From the NCBI GenBank assembly GCA_958450365.1, contig CAUEEP010000937.1, positions 62,001 through 126,000 of the forward strand: a DNA stretch of 64,000 nucleotides, in the 5' to 3' direction. The notes beneath the pieces are model-generated. The model was given only the letters and a program-made list of their open reading frames with translations, had not been told where the DNA came from and made no database searches. A program made the position numbers and the translations under genes. This document shows positions 44,817-56,506 of this stretch, piece after piece (the first letter of the stretch is position 1; each line of letters opens with the position of its first letter). This DNA comes from Mesorhabditis belari. Lineage: Eukaryota; Nematoda; Chromadorea; Rhabditida; Rhabditidae.

Positions 44817-47800
44817 TCACACGGGTCTGTAAAATTTTCCGTTATCAGCACTCTGGTTCATTACATAGATAAAAGAGCAAAATAAGACGAAAATGACGAA
44901 TAAATAAAAGAAATCGATACCCGTTAATGGAAAGAAATTGATTGTGATAAGAGATTGAGATTGTGGAGAATTATTTCGCCGCCTCGGTGGTGAATAGATG
45001 GCGCGCAGACGTGGGGCTACCTGAGGTTCTTTTGCTTATACAGGGTGTCCAATAAAAAGCGTTCTCAAAGCGGCATTCCACAGAATTTCTGGTGGCTAGA
45101 GGTGGTCAGTGTGGTGTCATTTGTACTCTAAAACTCTTCATATTTTTTCATGAAAACACCATCACTCGATAGGGGGATATCAGGAGATTATGGATGCTAC
45201 CACGGTCCCCACCATGAGACCATCAATAGGATAAAATTTTCCCCATAAAGTGGAGACTTTCTACTGGCATCGTGGTGCCATATTAGAGCTAATATGTAAA
45301 CTAAGATTATTAACCGAACAGATTGTTAGTCTGGAATAGACCTGCTTAATGAGTTCGGGCAAAATTTTCAGACAGTCTGCCTCGTTCTTCGATTTTTTTT
45401 TTACTGCTCAAAGCTCTTTCGAGCCTGAAACCCAGTTCCCCCGCAAGCTCTTATTTTAGGCTTTTGCTACTAAACATGGCTAGTTTCTGTTTTACCATTC
45501 TTTCTATTTTGATCAAAATTATTCTGGACTCGTTAAGCTTATCGAGTCCGGCGAAAGATTGATCGAAATCTAAAGAATAGTAAAACAGAACCTAGCCATG
45601 TTTAGTATCAAAATGAAGCCTAAAATAAGGGCTTGCCGGGTTTCATGCTCGAAGGAGCTTTGGGCAGTAAAAAAACGAAGAGCGAGGCAGCCTGTCTGAA
45701 AATTTTGCCCGAACTCGTTAAGCAGGTCTAGAACATGCACTAATCTCTCATACATAAAGCCCTTTCAACTCACTGTCTTCAAAGAGAGCCCTAGTTTTTC
45801 CAAGGAACTTCTAATTAAGAAACTGTTTGGTTAATAATCTTAGTTTACATATTAGCTCTAATAGGACACCACTATGCCAGTAGAAAGTCTCCACTTTATG
45901 GGGAAAATTTTATCCTATTGATGGTCTTATGGTGGTGACCATGATGGCACCCATAATTTCATGATATCCCCAATCGAATGGTTTTCGTGCACAAATGATT
46001 CACTATGACACCAAACCGACTACCTCTAGCCACCAGAAGTTCTGAGGAATTCCGCTTTGAAAACATTTTTTATATTGGACACCCTGTATGAAGCTAGTGC
46101 TAGCGTTAACATTAAGCATACCTGATATCCGCGTTCGTTTGGAGTACTGCAAAGAATTGGTCTTGGTGGAAACGAGGGAATGTCGGGGGAAATCTCCGTA
46201 ATGTGTGGCGAGAGTGATAGTCGACTTCTGGCTCCCGGTGTTGATCGTAATCGAAATCCCTAAAGCTTCACAATTGTTTTAATGGAAGTACAGTTTTGGA
46301 AGAGCCGTCTGTATGCACCAGTCGGTTATTCTATAGACTGAAATACGCCACACTCATCTTGTTAAAATTTCGTTTAAACAAAGAATAAGCTAGCACGCAA
46401 ACTAAACCATTAAACAATGAATAAACTAGCACGCAAACTAAACTATTAAACAAAGAATAAGCTAGCACGCAAACAAAACTATTAAACAAAGAATAAACTA
46501 GCACGCAAGCTAAACCATTAAACAAAGAATAAACTAGCACGCATAGCACGTATTTAAACTTAACTAACCTTTTCCGCCAGACTTATCATCTGTTCACGCA
46601 CGCCTCGACTATTCTCATCATCAAATTCGATCGGTAGATAGAGATCTCGGTTGATATCTTCTATTGAAACATTCTCGTACGGTATTTGTTGCTTTATCTA
46701 AAAATAAATAATGCTTCAATCTTTGGTACTAATAAACTTCAGGAAGGAGGACACTGACCCGATTATTTTTGACTGTTTTATCAACGTTATTTTTACTTTT
46801 TCTAGGGTAATCAAGCATGATGAATCTATTGATAATATTCTTAGAAAGTTTTGAACAATTTTTGGTACATTGGTGGTTGGGGGAGATATTTTTGAGGTTT
46901 TCAACTTTTCTGGGGTAATTACCACAAAGCTATCAATAGCGCTGATCAGAAATAGTGTTTTTATGTAATGGTTTATCATTTTTATCTAGTTTTGAATTTC
47001 TAAAATATCGCGTCTTTACTGTAAATATTTAGAGGATTACCTTAAAAGTTGTTAAAAGAGACTCAAAATTAGGCCATAGAGTTGGGTCAAAGTGGGCCTG
47101 GCCCACCTCTTCATGCTAGTTTTTGTGTTTGGTTAAGTTGGAATGTAATTAACACCCCTCGGGTTGCACTTTTGGCCAAGATCGGCTTGTTCTAACGTTT
47201 CTAACACTTGCGATACTACTTCTAAAAGTGGTTTTGCTAAAATTTCACGCAAGTAGTTTACTTTTTCGATGTTGCGATACTACTTCTAAAAGTGGTTAAG
47301 TTGGAATGTAATTAACATCTCTCGGGTTACACTTTTGGCAAAGATCGGCTTGTTCTAACGTTTCTAACCCTTGCGATACTACTTCTAAAAGTGGTTTTGC
47401 TAAAATTTCACGCAAGCAGTTTACTTTTTCGATGTTAGAGTTGTTTTCTAGAACAAATGGGTATTTGCCCGCTAGAACAAACGGGTATTTGCCAAAATAC
47501 TTTAGCCAGCCCTGTCTTTTTATCAAGAACATTGTGGTATGTATTTTAATTTACGCCCGAAGTTGATTAGTAGCAAATTTTTAGCCAAAAGATTGTGAAA
47601 CACATTTCGCTTGATCAAAACAAAAAGCAACAGTTTTCTAGCTGCGTTTCTGAAGCGATTTGTCACCATTTCAATACGCGTAAGCTTATTGAAATGGTGA
47701 CAAATCGATTCAGATACATTACACTCTTATTCTAGAAGTAGCCAAACTATTTTTTTTTGATCAAATCCAAGTCAAAATATAAACATTTCATCATTACCTC

Positions 47801-49431
47801 ATCGCATCTTCGAAAGAATCGATCGCGTGCCGCTCGTCGACGATCTATTTCCATAAACGATGTGTGGAATCTAAAAAATAGATATAATATGTGATTTTGT
47901 TTAAAAAAAAGCGAGAAACAAGAACGAGAACAGAAAAAAAATGATAAACGGCAAAATAAGAAGCAAAAAATACCAAAATACACTAAAAGCTTTAAATACA
48001 CTATTTGAAATCATTTGAAAGTATGCAGCTGATTAATTGAATAACCGAAACGAAGGAATATAGAAATAAAACAGTTTGCTAGGCGAAAATTTTCATTCAT
48101 TCGAGGAATCAAGCTCGAAGCTACTAACTACGCTACCCGCCGATCTCTTCAAGTTAGTTTGTTTTAGTTTTTTTATTTAGTTAAGTTGGAATCTAATTGA
48201 CACGCCTGGAGTTGCACTTTTGGCAATGGTTGGCTTGGGTACTGTGGGCTTAAGGGGGCTTTGGACTTTATTTTTCAACAAAATCATTTTTCCTGGGGTA
48301 ATTGATGACGCTGATCACGAAAAAGTTATTTTTAACGCAAAGTAATGCGGGTGAGACAAATGCGACCTTTTTTGTTGCACACCCGGCGAAAAGCGCACCT
48401 TTTTTTCGCTGGAAAAGGCCGTAGAGCTTCAAAATTGTTTTCACCTAAGGAAATCGTATGCGTAGATTCTGAATTTCGACAAATCAGACCTCGCTGACAC
48501 GTCTAACTTTGGCTAAAAGGCAAAAACTATGCAACTTAACGCTTTTCCGCATTTTTTGCCTCTTAGCCAAATTTGCCGTGTCAGCGAGGTGAAATTCAGA
48601 ATCTACGCATACGATTTCCTTAGGTGAAAACAATTTTGAAGCTCTACGGCCTTTTCCAGCGAAAAAAAGGTGCGCCTTTGACCGGGTGCGCCAAAAAAGG
48701 TCGCATTTGTCCCACCCCCAAGTTAGTAATAGAAAAATTTCCGTTTTTAGACTTCAAATTACCTGGTTTTAAAGGTTTTGCATTTTAACACATAAATGCA
48801 TATTTCGTTTTTTTTTGGGATTTTTGTGACTTAACACATTGCGGCTAGACATGAGCTTGAAAACGCTTGGAAACTTAGCAAATCGTCTTTTGTCTACAAA
48901 GCAAAAAAAAAATCGCTAAACAAGCGATTCAAGCATTGAGTGATTTGAACTTGTTAGAATTTATTGGATTGCTGCATTAGAAACGAATATGCCCAAATTG
49001 TAGAAATGTGTTATGATAAAAAGGAAAATTTTTCCATTGCTATCTTTCTTTAAAAATAACTTTTTCGTGATCATCAATTGCCCCAGAAAAAATACTTTTG
49101 GTGAAAAAGTGCCTCCCCCCAAAGCCCATAGGTACCGCGGCTTGTTTTAACGTTTCTAACACTTGCGTTACTACTTTTAAAAGCGTTTTTGCTAAAATTT
49201 CAAGCAAGTAACTTACTTTTTCGATGTTAGAGTTGTTTTCCCGCTAGAAAAAAATGAGTATTTGCCAAAATACCTTAGCCGACCCTGTCTTTTTATCAAG
49301 AACTTTGTGGTATGTAGTTTTCCCTAACCGATTGATTTTCCATTCGTTTACCTAGTATCTGTTGCCGCAGCGTTCTCAAATATGCTTACGCGACGATAAT
49401 CTTTCTATCATATTGATTGATGGGGAGTATG
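44817..49431 (-). CDS. Tail-anchored protein of unknown function, 5' end unresolved
   Basis: Five exons in phase: 49431-49390, 47870-47798, 46697-46569, 46259-46122, 45020-44817; 194 residues, and at least one 5' exon with the start codon is missing from my model. I do not recognise the family. The first part is basic and helix-prone (DRRRAARDRFFRRCDE), followed by an acidic stretch (YENVSIEDINRDL, FDDENSRG). A Ser/Pro/Arg-rich linker follows (RLRSTPGARSRLSLSP, SPPRRRNNSPQ). A single hydrophobic helix near the C terminus (DFFYLFVIFVLFCSFIYVM) leaves about 16 residues after it, the layout of a tail-anchored membrane protein of ER or nuclear envelope. Introns are crowded with foldback elements and tandem repeats. 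The last exon might itself contain an intron; its open frame through the membrane helix argues against that. Confidence 0.6.
45037..46092. mobile_element. 1-kb foldback transposon, arms ~500 bp
   Basis: Starts TACAGGGTGTCCAAT and ends ATTGGACACCCTGTA; nearly the whole element is one hairpin. Matching landmarks on both arms: GGTGGCTAGAGGT, CATAAAGTGGAGACTTTC, AGCTAATATGTAAACTAAG, GAGTTCGGGCAAAATTTTC, ACATGGCTAG. The apex is near 45535-45555 (GACTCGTTAAGCTTATCGAGTC). TA at the ends fits a Tc1/mariner-type target. No coding potential. It lies in the last intron of the tail-anchored protein gene. Confidence 0.85.
46370..46548. repeat. 36-bp minisatellite
   Basis: Five copies of CTAGCACGCAAACTAAAC plus ATTAAACAAAGAATAA in an intron. 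Confidence 0.9.
47134..47437. repeat. Tandem duplication of ~160 bp
   Basis: Copies at 47134-47275 and 47294-47437 share AAGTTGGAATGTAATTAACA, AAGATCGGCTTGTTCTAACG and TTGCGATACTACTTCTAAAA. A third diverged copy lies at 49137-49225. Confidence 0.85.
48237..49135. mobile_element. Foldback element with another palindrome nested inside
   Basis: Outer arms (48237-48335 and 49047-49135) share TTTTCTGGGG.AATTGATGA and GATCACGAAAAAGTTATTTT. The insert at 48346-48720 is a second near-perfect palindrome with arms of about 185 bp (GACAAATGCGACCTTTTTT, TCGCTGGAAAAGGCCGTAG, TTCACCTAAGGAAATCGTA). In the long first intron of the tail-anchored protein gene. Confidence 0.85.
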
Positions 49432-49724
49432 CTATTCAAAAAAAGTGAAGCTGAAAAGGCACCTTTTTTTAAATTCGTTGCTTACGCAAGGAAAATAGCA
49501 TGTAGTTAGAGGAGAGAGGAGAGCGCGAGAAAAATCGTGGAAGGAAAACATTCTTGGAAGATCTTTTTTTAGATAGATGTATAAAATTTTCTTGCTCGAC
49601 TGATTCTTTCTCTCTGATTTAGCTCTTTTTTGATACAGTGCATGGCTTGATGGTCGGATTGTTCTTGAGTTATCAGGCTTAATGTCTTTAAAATCGTTTG
49701 ACTATTAGGCGCAACGACAGTTAA

Positions 49725-50160
49725 CCGACCCCAGCTAAATCTTTGCGGATTTGAGCTTTTTTTTCTGTTTTCGAACATGCTGAGTCCAAATAAAACAAAA
49801 TCTGCTCAAAACTAAATTTTTTTAAAGTACTACGTAAAATGCTGGCTTTCATACCTAAAATGTGGAGAGCCAATGCAGAACCAATCGCTTAACTATTGAC
49901 AGCAGTTGAAACCCTCAACCCAACGATCCTCTTCAGGGCCACGCTGAGTGTTAGTTAGCAATCTCCCCGTGGTGCTTAGTGGGAACATTTAAAAATTTAA
50001 AAAAAATTAAAAATTAAATGGCTTAATCGCTAACAAACAAAACAATGTAAAAATTTTGTTTTGAGCTCTGGTTTTGTTTCATCTGGACTCAGAATGTCCG
50101 AAAACATAGAAAAACTCGGACCCGCAAAGATTTAGCTAGAGTCGGTCAACTCTAGTAGCA
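49725..50160. mobile_element. Foldback MITE upstream of the Argonaute gene
   Basis: Arms of about 110 bp (49725-49835, 50050-50160) share AGCTAAATCTTTGCGG, CTGAGTCCA and AAACAAAA. The interior has a tRNA-like stretch (49868-49960). It ends about 120 bases before the Argonaute acceptor, so it may overlap the promoter. Confidence 0.75.
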
Positions 50161-50277
50161 CCGAATATTAACATCGGAATTTCAGTTACAGTAAAGCTTT
50201 GATAAAGCGAACAAAACCAGCTGTTCATTCTACTGAAGATTTACTGTGCTCGAGTTTTTACTGTAATCAATGTCATT

Positions 50278-50283
50278 ATTTAG
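50278..50283 (+). promoter_or_regulatory. Probable trans-splice acceptor of the Argonaute gene
   Basis: The TATTTAG acceptor, its AG at 50282-50283, ends eight bases before the ATG at 50291. An upstream in-frame ATG (50270) would be removed by splicing here, which decides the start. Confidence 0.55.
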
Positions 50284-50290
50284 TCAAGCG

Positions 50291-53200
50291 ATGTCCAACA
50301 ATAACCCTATATTTTCTTTGGTGCAAAAGCTAGCTCCGGGAACTGCCGGGCAACTAGTAAACTTTTATTATCTTCTCTTTGTTATCGGTGATTTAGACAC
50401 AAGGTATTGTTGTCAATGGATTTCCGATCCGGCTCGAGAAGAACTTGCCGATTTTCAAGTACGATCTCAGAAGTAAGTTTTAAACACGGATATCTTAACC
50501 TTTTCCTTTAGTTTTGGTCTACTTTCCGCGTGCCGCCAAACCTCGTGAGGTCACTAAGCAGAACCGTGAAGAGTATTTATATTTCATCAACATTTAACGA
50601 GTGAATGTTTTAGTTTCACGGAGGTGAACAGGAAACTCATTCAGGCTGAGTTGATGTCCATTCTTGTTGCACGCGAAAGCACATTCTTCCCTGAAGGACA
50701 AGCCTCATTCGTTACCGATTCCGCTGCTTGCTGCTACAGTCTCAATCAGTTTTCCATTGAAGATTTGGTGAGTTAGGCGTTTATAAAATGAAAAAGTTGT
50801 TTGCTATTGTTTAATGGATTATTTATAGGAAAATGGTGTCACATTCACTTTGGATGCAGAGGAATTGGCTGATGTCAGTGGAATCAGCAATCCCGTAAAA
50901 GCTGAAATTATCCTCAAGCCCGCTAAGGAATTCCAAGTATATCAACAGTTTTCTTCCTTGCATGTAAATTATTTCAGAGCTCCTCCAATAATCTCGACAA
51001 TTTCTTCAAAGAATTTGCAAATGTGGCGGTATCGCACGAGGCCTACCAACATAAGTTAGTTTTTTTATTGGAATGTTAGTGTGTGTTGTTTAGTGAGAAG
51101 TTTGTTGTTGCAAACAGCGATGTGCTCTTTATCGATCCGCAAGCCGGAGGATTTAATCGCGACGATGCCCCTGACCTACCAGGTAGTAATTTATTTCTAA
51201 AGTTCCACCTATCGGCTGTATACTTGTTGTTAGAAGGGTTAATTTTTTTTCTTTAACGAGAGAATTTTAGGCGCTGCCAAAGCGATTCCTACGCTGAAAA
51301 AAAGTGTGAAAGTCGTTGAAGGTCCACCAGTTCAAGGACAAAAGCCGAAGCTCATGATAATGGTTGATCTGAGCAAGGTAGATAAAGTAAACCTGGCATA
51401 TAGAGTTTCTTTTTAGCATCCTATGCACCTCGAAGTCTCTCTTGAGGAGAAGATCAAAGCCACTTACATGGAACATGGTGGACGCTCGGCCCCTCGCTCT
51501 TTCAACATGCAAAACGCTTTGAAAGCTCAACATGTGCTGAATCAATTGAAAAGTACGTGTCATATCAGTAATTGATGCATTATGTTGAGATTAATTCTTT
51601 TATAAAAATTTAAACTCCAGAATATTCATACGTATTCAACTTCTGTAGATCTTGAAGTTCAACCGATACATCGTTCCAACGCTCCTTCATTCACGATCAA
51701 GGGTTTTGGAGCACCTGCAAATGTCCAAGTCATTCACCATGGAGGCCCAACTGTGCAAGCATTTTTCAAGACTCAATACGGGAAAAATCTCAAGTTTGTT
51801 TGGTTTACATTTGGCTTTTAATTAAAGTTCATTCAGGAATCCAACATGGAACGTCGTGCGCGACTTCAGGGGCTCTTTCTTCCCCATCGAAGTGCTCAAG
51901 GTCTGCCCGTATCAAAAAGTGAAGAAATCGCAGGAGTTTGCTGAGCAAGGCGAGTAGAATAGTTCAACATTGTCCTGTTTTCTGTAACATGAAAAATATA
52001 ATTCATATAGGCGAAAGCACGACCAAATCGGCCTCAACGCTACCGGCGCGCCGCAAGCCCCAAATCATCACGGCATTGAGGGCGCTCAACATCAACAACG
52101 ACAATTTCATGCAGGCAGCTGGCTTCAGGCTCACCAATGAATTGATGTATAAAGTGAGTTTTTAGAACCAACTAATATTAATCTGTTTTATTTCTTGTTT
52201 AGTTGAGCACCGCTCGTCTTTTGAATCCTCCTCGCATTGTCTTCGCCCAGGGTCAAGGAGAACACGTGACGAATGGAAAATGGCGCTTGAACAAAAACCA
52301 TTTCTTCGCTGCTGCCAAGGTGCCCAAATGGGAATTGTGGGCCAACGTCGAGGATAGAAACCTTGATACAGTCGGGTTAGTTTCTCAAATGCATAGATAC
52401 CTTAGCGTTAATATTTCATGGTGACTGGTGGATAAAAGTTATTCTTAGCACGAATAATAAACTAGTTTTAGCAAATTTGTGACTCAAATGATCACAAGAG
52501 GACGTAATCGCGGTGTTCAGCTTGGAGTACCAAAGAAGGTTTGTGTACCATTCCCGTCTGGAGTCTAATCTTAAGAATTTTTAATGCCGTTTGCTTTAGC
52601 TTCACATTGATGCCAATGATATGGATCAATACATGGCTGATGCAAAGAAGAACGGCACCCAATTTGTTCTCGTCGTCAGTGAGGAGTATGAAGAAAGACA
52701 CAGTTGGTTACACCAAAATCCTTTAGTTTCTTGTTGTTTTAGAGGAGCTGAAGTACCTGGAGATCAAGTACAACATTCCCACTCAAGAAGTGACGATGAG
52801 GGTGTGTCGCAATGCTGTTGAGAAGAATCAAGGAGTCACTTTTGAGTAACAAAATTTATGCAAGCCTCTTGATTAATTTTTTCTAGTAATATCATCATGA
52901 AGACAAACATCAAGAACCGAGGACTCTGCCATGACATTCACTTCCAAAATCAAGAGTAAGAAGCGCTCTGCAAATTGATGAACTAAATCTTTTGTTTAGC
53001 ATTCAACATCTTGTTTCGCATCCCGATCGTGTGATCATTGGAATTGAAATGAGCCATGCTTTTGCGGGAACTGGTGGTGAGTCGCTAGTTAATTTGTCAA
53101 ACGAGAGTTGCTTTTAGAGCGCTCAGCTTCTATTTTGGGATGGAGTGCCAACTGCCTCCAGCATCCCACTGTCTACACTGGCAACTTCATGTTTGTTCAA

Positions 53201-54285
53201 GCAAGGGATGCCGAGGTTAATATATTTGGCAAACTCGTATGGTCTTAATTTAGCCCGATCTTTCGCCTGTGTTCAAGCAAATCTTTGGACGCCTTCAGAA
53301 GTACCGGAAGGTTTTATTTGAGTTAATTGCAAGTGATAGTGATAAATTTAGCCCCCAAAGTTCTTCGATATTTTCATCGGTGGAGTGTCTGAAGGACAGC
53401 TTGCTCGGGTTCGTAAATGTGAAATTAGGCTATACTTTGAATTTTCGTTCCGTTAACTTTTTCATGTATAGGTTGCCAAGAATGCGGTGAGCCGTTTGAT
53501 GGAAGTTTGCCGCACTGTCAAAGTGACCGCAGAGATCAGTCTTGTGGCCGTGTCACTAGACCACGTTGAGCGGTTTTTCTTGGAGGTATCAAATGTTCAT
53601 TTGACGTTAATAATTTTTGTGATTTAGAAACCTGATCCAAATGGCCGTTGCGGTGAGCAGAATGTGTCGCCTGGTCTTGTGGTGGACCGTGAAGTGGTGA
53701 GCACGATGCGCTCCGAGTTCTACTTGACTGCTTGTCAGCCACTCCAGGTAGTTTTGCTTTTTGTTTCCAATGCTATTTTTTGTTTAGGGCACGGTCAAGG
53801 TGCCAAAGTACACGGTTTGCGTGGATACCACCAACAAGCGCACCATGGATCAATATCAAGCTCAAGCTTACGGTCTTTGCCACCTGCATCAATACAACAC
53901 GGCTACAACGAGCATCCCCACTCCACTGTATGCTTATTAAACTTAATCCAAAGAAATTTGTCGTACGAATCTGTCTTAAGCAAACCTGTAAATTTTAAGG
54001 ATTTTATGGATACATTACTCTATCAAACAATGACTTTAGTTATGTGGCAAGGGACTATGCTCAGCGTGGAGCCGACGTTTTTCCATTCATCGTTCAACGG
54101 TTGGTGATACTTTGAGGCGAATTGAATGTTTTGGAGCAAATCATTTTTGGCCTACAACATTCATCCCTCTACGTTACTATTAATTTGTTTTGTCTAGAGA
54201 TTTGGCTGACGGTCAGTGGAGCTTGGATCATCTCAATCAAGTGACTTACCAGCGCACTCCGCTCGATGATGTCCGATTGGCCTAG
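50291..54285 (+). CDS. Argonaute protein (WAGO-like, catalytic residues lost)
   Basis: Small-RNA-guided silencing factor. Twenty-six exons, 866 residues: 50291-50356, 50397-50472, 50512-50572, 50614-50767, 50829-50936, 50978-51054, 51094-51182, 51271-51377, 51417-51552, 51649-51793, 51837-51949, 52011-52153, 52203-52375, 52472-52538, 52600-52702, 52743-52845, 52887-52955, 53000-53076, 53118-53215, 53254-53310, 53352-53408, 53472-53585, 53628-53747, 53788-53927, 54040-54099, 54198-54285. The N domain contains GIVVNGFPIRL. The PAZ/linker region covers about residues 200-380, MID about 480-580, and PIWI from about 600 (IIGIEMSHA, GGVSEGQ, YGLCHLHQY). The slicer triad looks lost: the usual Asp in IVG-D is E, the Asp of YRDGVSEG is G, and the YYAH histidine position reads YVAR. 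This is typical of WAGO-clade proteins that act without slicing. One intron (51950-52010) has a GC donor. Confidence 0.9.
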
Positions 54286-54319
54286 ATTGATCCATCCTAG
54301 GCCAATCGGACATCATCGA
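54263..54319. repeat. Perfect 23-bp hairpin across the Argonaute stop codon
   Basis: The last 20 coding bases plus TAG (54263-54285) are repeated as an exact inverted copy at 54297-54319, separated by an 11-base loop. Core: GATGTCCGATTGGCCTAG / CTAGGCCAATCGGACATC. It is followed by ATTGATTG repeats. Confidence 0.95.
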
Positions 54320-55392
54320 TTGATTGATTGACAATTGATTGATAATTGATTGATTTTTATTTTGCTTTGTTTTATATTTTGTGGCAATACTTGTCGACAC
54401 GTTACCTTCTAACCTTTGTTTTATTTTATTCTTACCTGTTTTTACATTGCTTCTCAAATGCGTTGGTTTTGTGAAAAATGAATGTGAAATGAAAACTTTG
54501 AGAAGGCTGTTTGACAACTTTGGGCGTTTTCAACATTAGAACGAAGTACGATCTACTTTTCTAGCCATCGGTGCACTGTTAGTAACTCGCAAAACGTAAA
54601 CATGCTTTACAGTCAAACCAATATCCTCGCTGGAGGTTTGATAGTAGATTTTCAATAACACATGAGTAAGTTTTGCGAGTTTCTAGTTACAAGTTACAAG
54701 TAGGTCCCTACCTATTTGCACATTATCTCGTTTCTCGTCTTGATCGGTCCCCGACTCAAAAATGATATTTCTTCTCGAGTTGGGAGTTGTTATGTATGTT
54801 TGGTTGGGGTTCTCGATCGAGTTCAAGCGGATCTCAACAAAGCGAGGACTGAGGGGATCTTTTATAAGACTTCTTTTCGGTGGAAACAGTGTAAGGGAAG
54901 GGACTTAGGACATGTGGCTGAAATGGGGAGGAGGAGAGGACAGTTGTTGGGGTGAAGGGGAAAGGGGTACTAAGGGAGGGGGAGTTACGGCCTGGGGGTG
55001 GATTGAGAAGGGAAATGTGGGGAGAGGGGAAAATGATAGACATTCGAGTGATCGTTTAGAGATTAGGAGAATTTAGGGGAGGTTTTTGGGGTGTTGGGGA
55101 CTAAAAGAGTGGCGAGTCGAGCTGGTAGACGGTGGTTTTTCGCTACCACTCTGTGGATTTTGATAATTTCATGGTTTTTGGTAGGGCAGAGCTGACTAGG
55201 GAACTGTTTGAATTTAGCATTTAAACGACGAGATCTACGTGCATCGAAAATGGGAATTTTTTAATGGAAACTTTTTGAGCAAAACCTAGTTTTAAAATCA
55301 ATCCAATAGACGGTTTGGTTTAAAAATTGAAAGCGTGAAAAGCCCGATTTTGCGGAGCTCGATCATATAAACCTTTCCTCATCGGAAACCCG

Positions 55393-55470
55393 AGATGACC
55401 TGGTGGCTTAGGGGATAGTGTCCTCGTCTTTGGGACTGGCTATCGCTGGTTCGGATCCTCTTGCGACCAA
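55393..55470 (+). repeat. tRNA-derived (SINE-like) sequence, family C
   Basis: CCTGGTGGCTTAGGGGATAG and B-box GGTTCGGATCC in tRNA spacing. Confidence 0.5.
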
Positions 55471-56349
55471 CCCACTTAGATTTTTGCGTTTCTTCTCTAG
55501 ATTAGACAAGATATAGGATGTTTTTCTTAAAACAATTTCAAAACAATTCATTTCGTGAATTCAGAATCCAAATCGTTTCTTTGAGATGATTCATGACGTT
55601 TAATTTTCATGGAGATTTGATCAGTCGATAAAAGCTAATAATAATTCTCGAGAGAAATCGGGGAGAGAGACGATCCCGAGAAATGTGAAGGCAAAAAAGT
55701 GATTGAGAGGAGAGAGATGGCAAGGAAGGAAATGGGAAGAGAGGAGAGGAGAGGAGAAGAGAGGAGAAGAGAAGAGAGGAGAAGAGAAGAAAGATGTTGA
55801 GACTGAGCAAGAGGTGAATCACAGGGAAGGGAGGGGACGGGAGGACAGGGGGTGGAGCTGGCCCCTGTTGTACCCCTCCCTCCTCCCCTCTTTTTTTCCA
55901 TTGCATTCCCCCCGGGCCGATTCCCGTCCCTCTTTTCCACATTCAGTGGTTGATTTCATTTTTTTGCGGCTGCTCTTCGTAAACCGTCACTAAACAGGTG
56001 AATTTTACTGATTACTGATTTACTCTAGCTATTGTATGCATTTTGGGGGTCTGACTCTGCAAATCGTTCAGTTCTTTTATGAATTTTATCAATTCCCATT
56101 TGAGAACGCTACTGTAAGACTCTAGACTTTCGATTTTTAGAGAAATGGGAATTCTTTAACGGATTGGACCAGGGAAGAACTCTTTTCTCAACCTTTTTCC
56201 CCTAAAAAACCGCCTAAAGAGCTTTGTGAATTAGCAGCGTTTAAAGAAAAGGCTTTGGCTGTATTGAGACGCGTTTAAACACCTGTCAAGACAGCAAATG
56301 TCAACAAATTTAATAAAGAAGTGAAGAAATTGAAAAGATAAAGAAGATT

Positions 56350-56428
56350 TCCGGAGAAGGGATTGAACCCGCGACCCCTCTTGACTTTCTGCTTTCCAGC
56401 CAATCGCTCTAACCACTGAGCTATTCGG
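56350..56428 (-). repeat. tRNA-derived sequence, family B
   Basis: Minus strand CCGAATAGCTCAGTGGTTAG and GGGTTCAATCCC. Faces the 56507 copy. Confidence 0.55.
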
Positions 56429-56506
56429 TACCTTGACTTGATGAGAGAAAAAGGGGAGAGACCAGGAGAGAAGAAAGAAAGACCCTTTTTCTTTCGGCCG
56501 TTTAAG

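Noticed and set aside
49569..49778. Minus-strand 69-residue open frame
   Set aside because: Overlaps the arm of the foldback MITE at 49725-50160, and the other arm carries the same sequence without the frame.
50270..50290. Upstream ATG as Argonaute start
   Set aside because: A splice acceptor at 50282-50283 would remove it, and the downstream ATG gives the more typical short N terminus.
54925..55110. Functional G-quadruplex regulator
   Set aside because: G-runs are present on the + strand, but there is no nearby gene start and nothing else to support a role.
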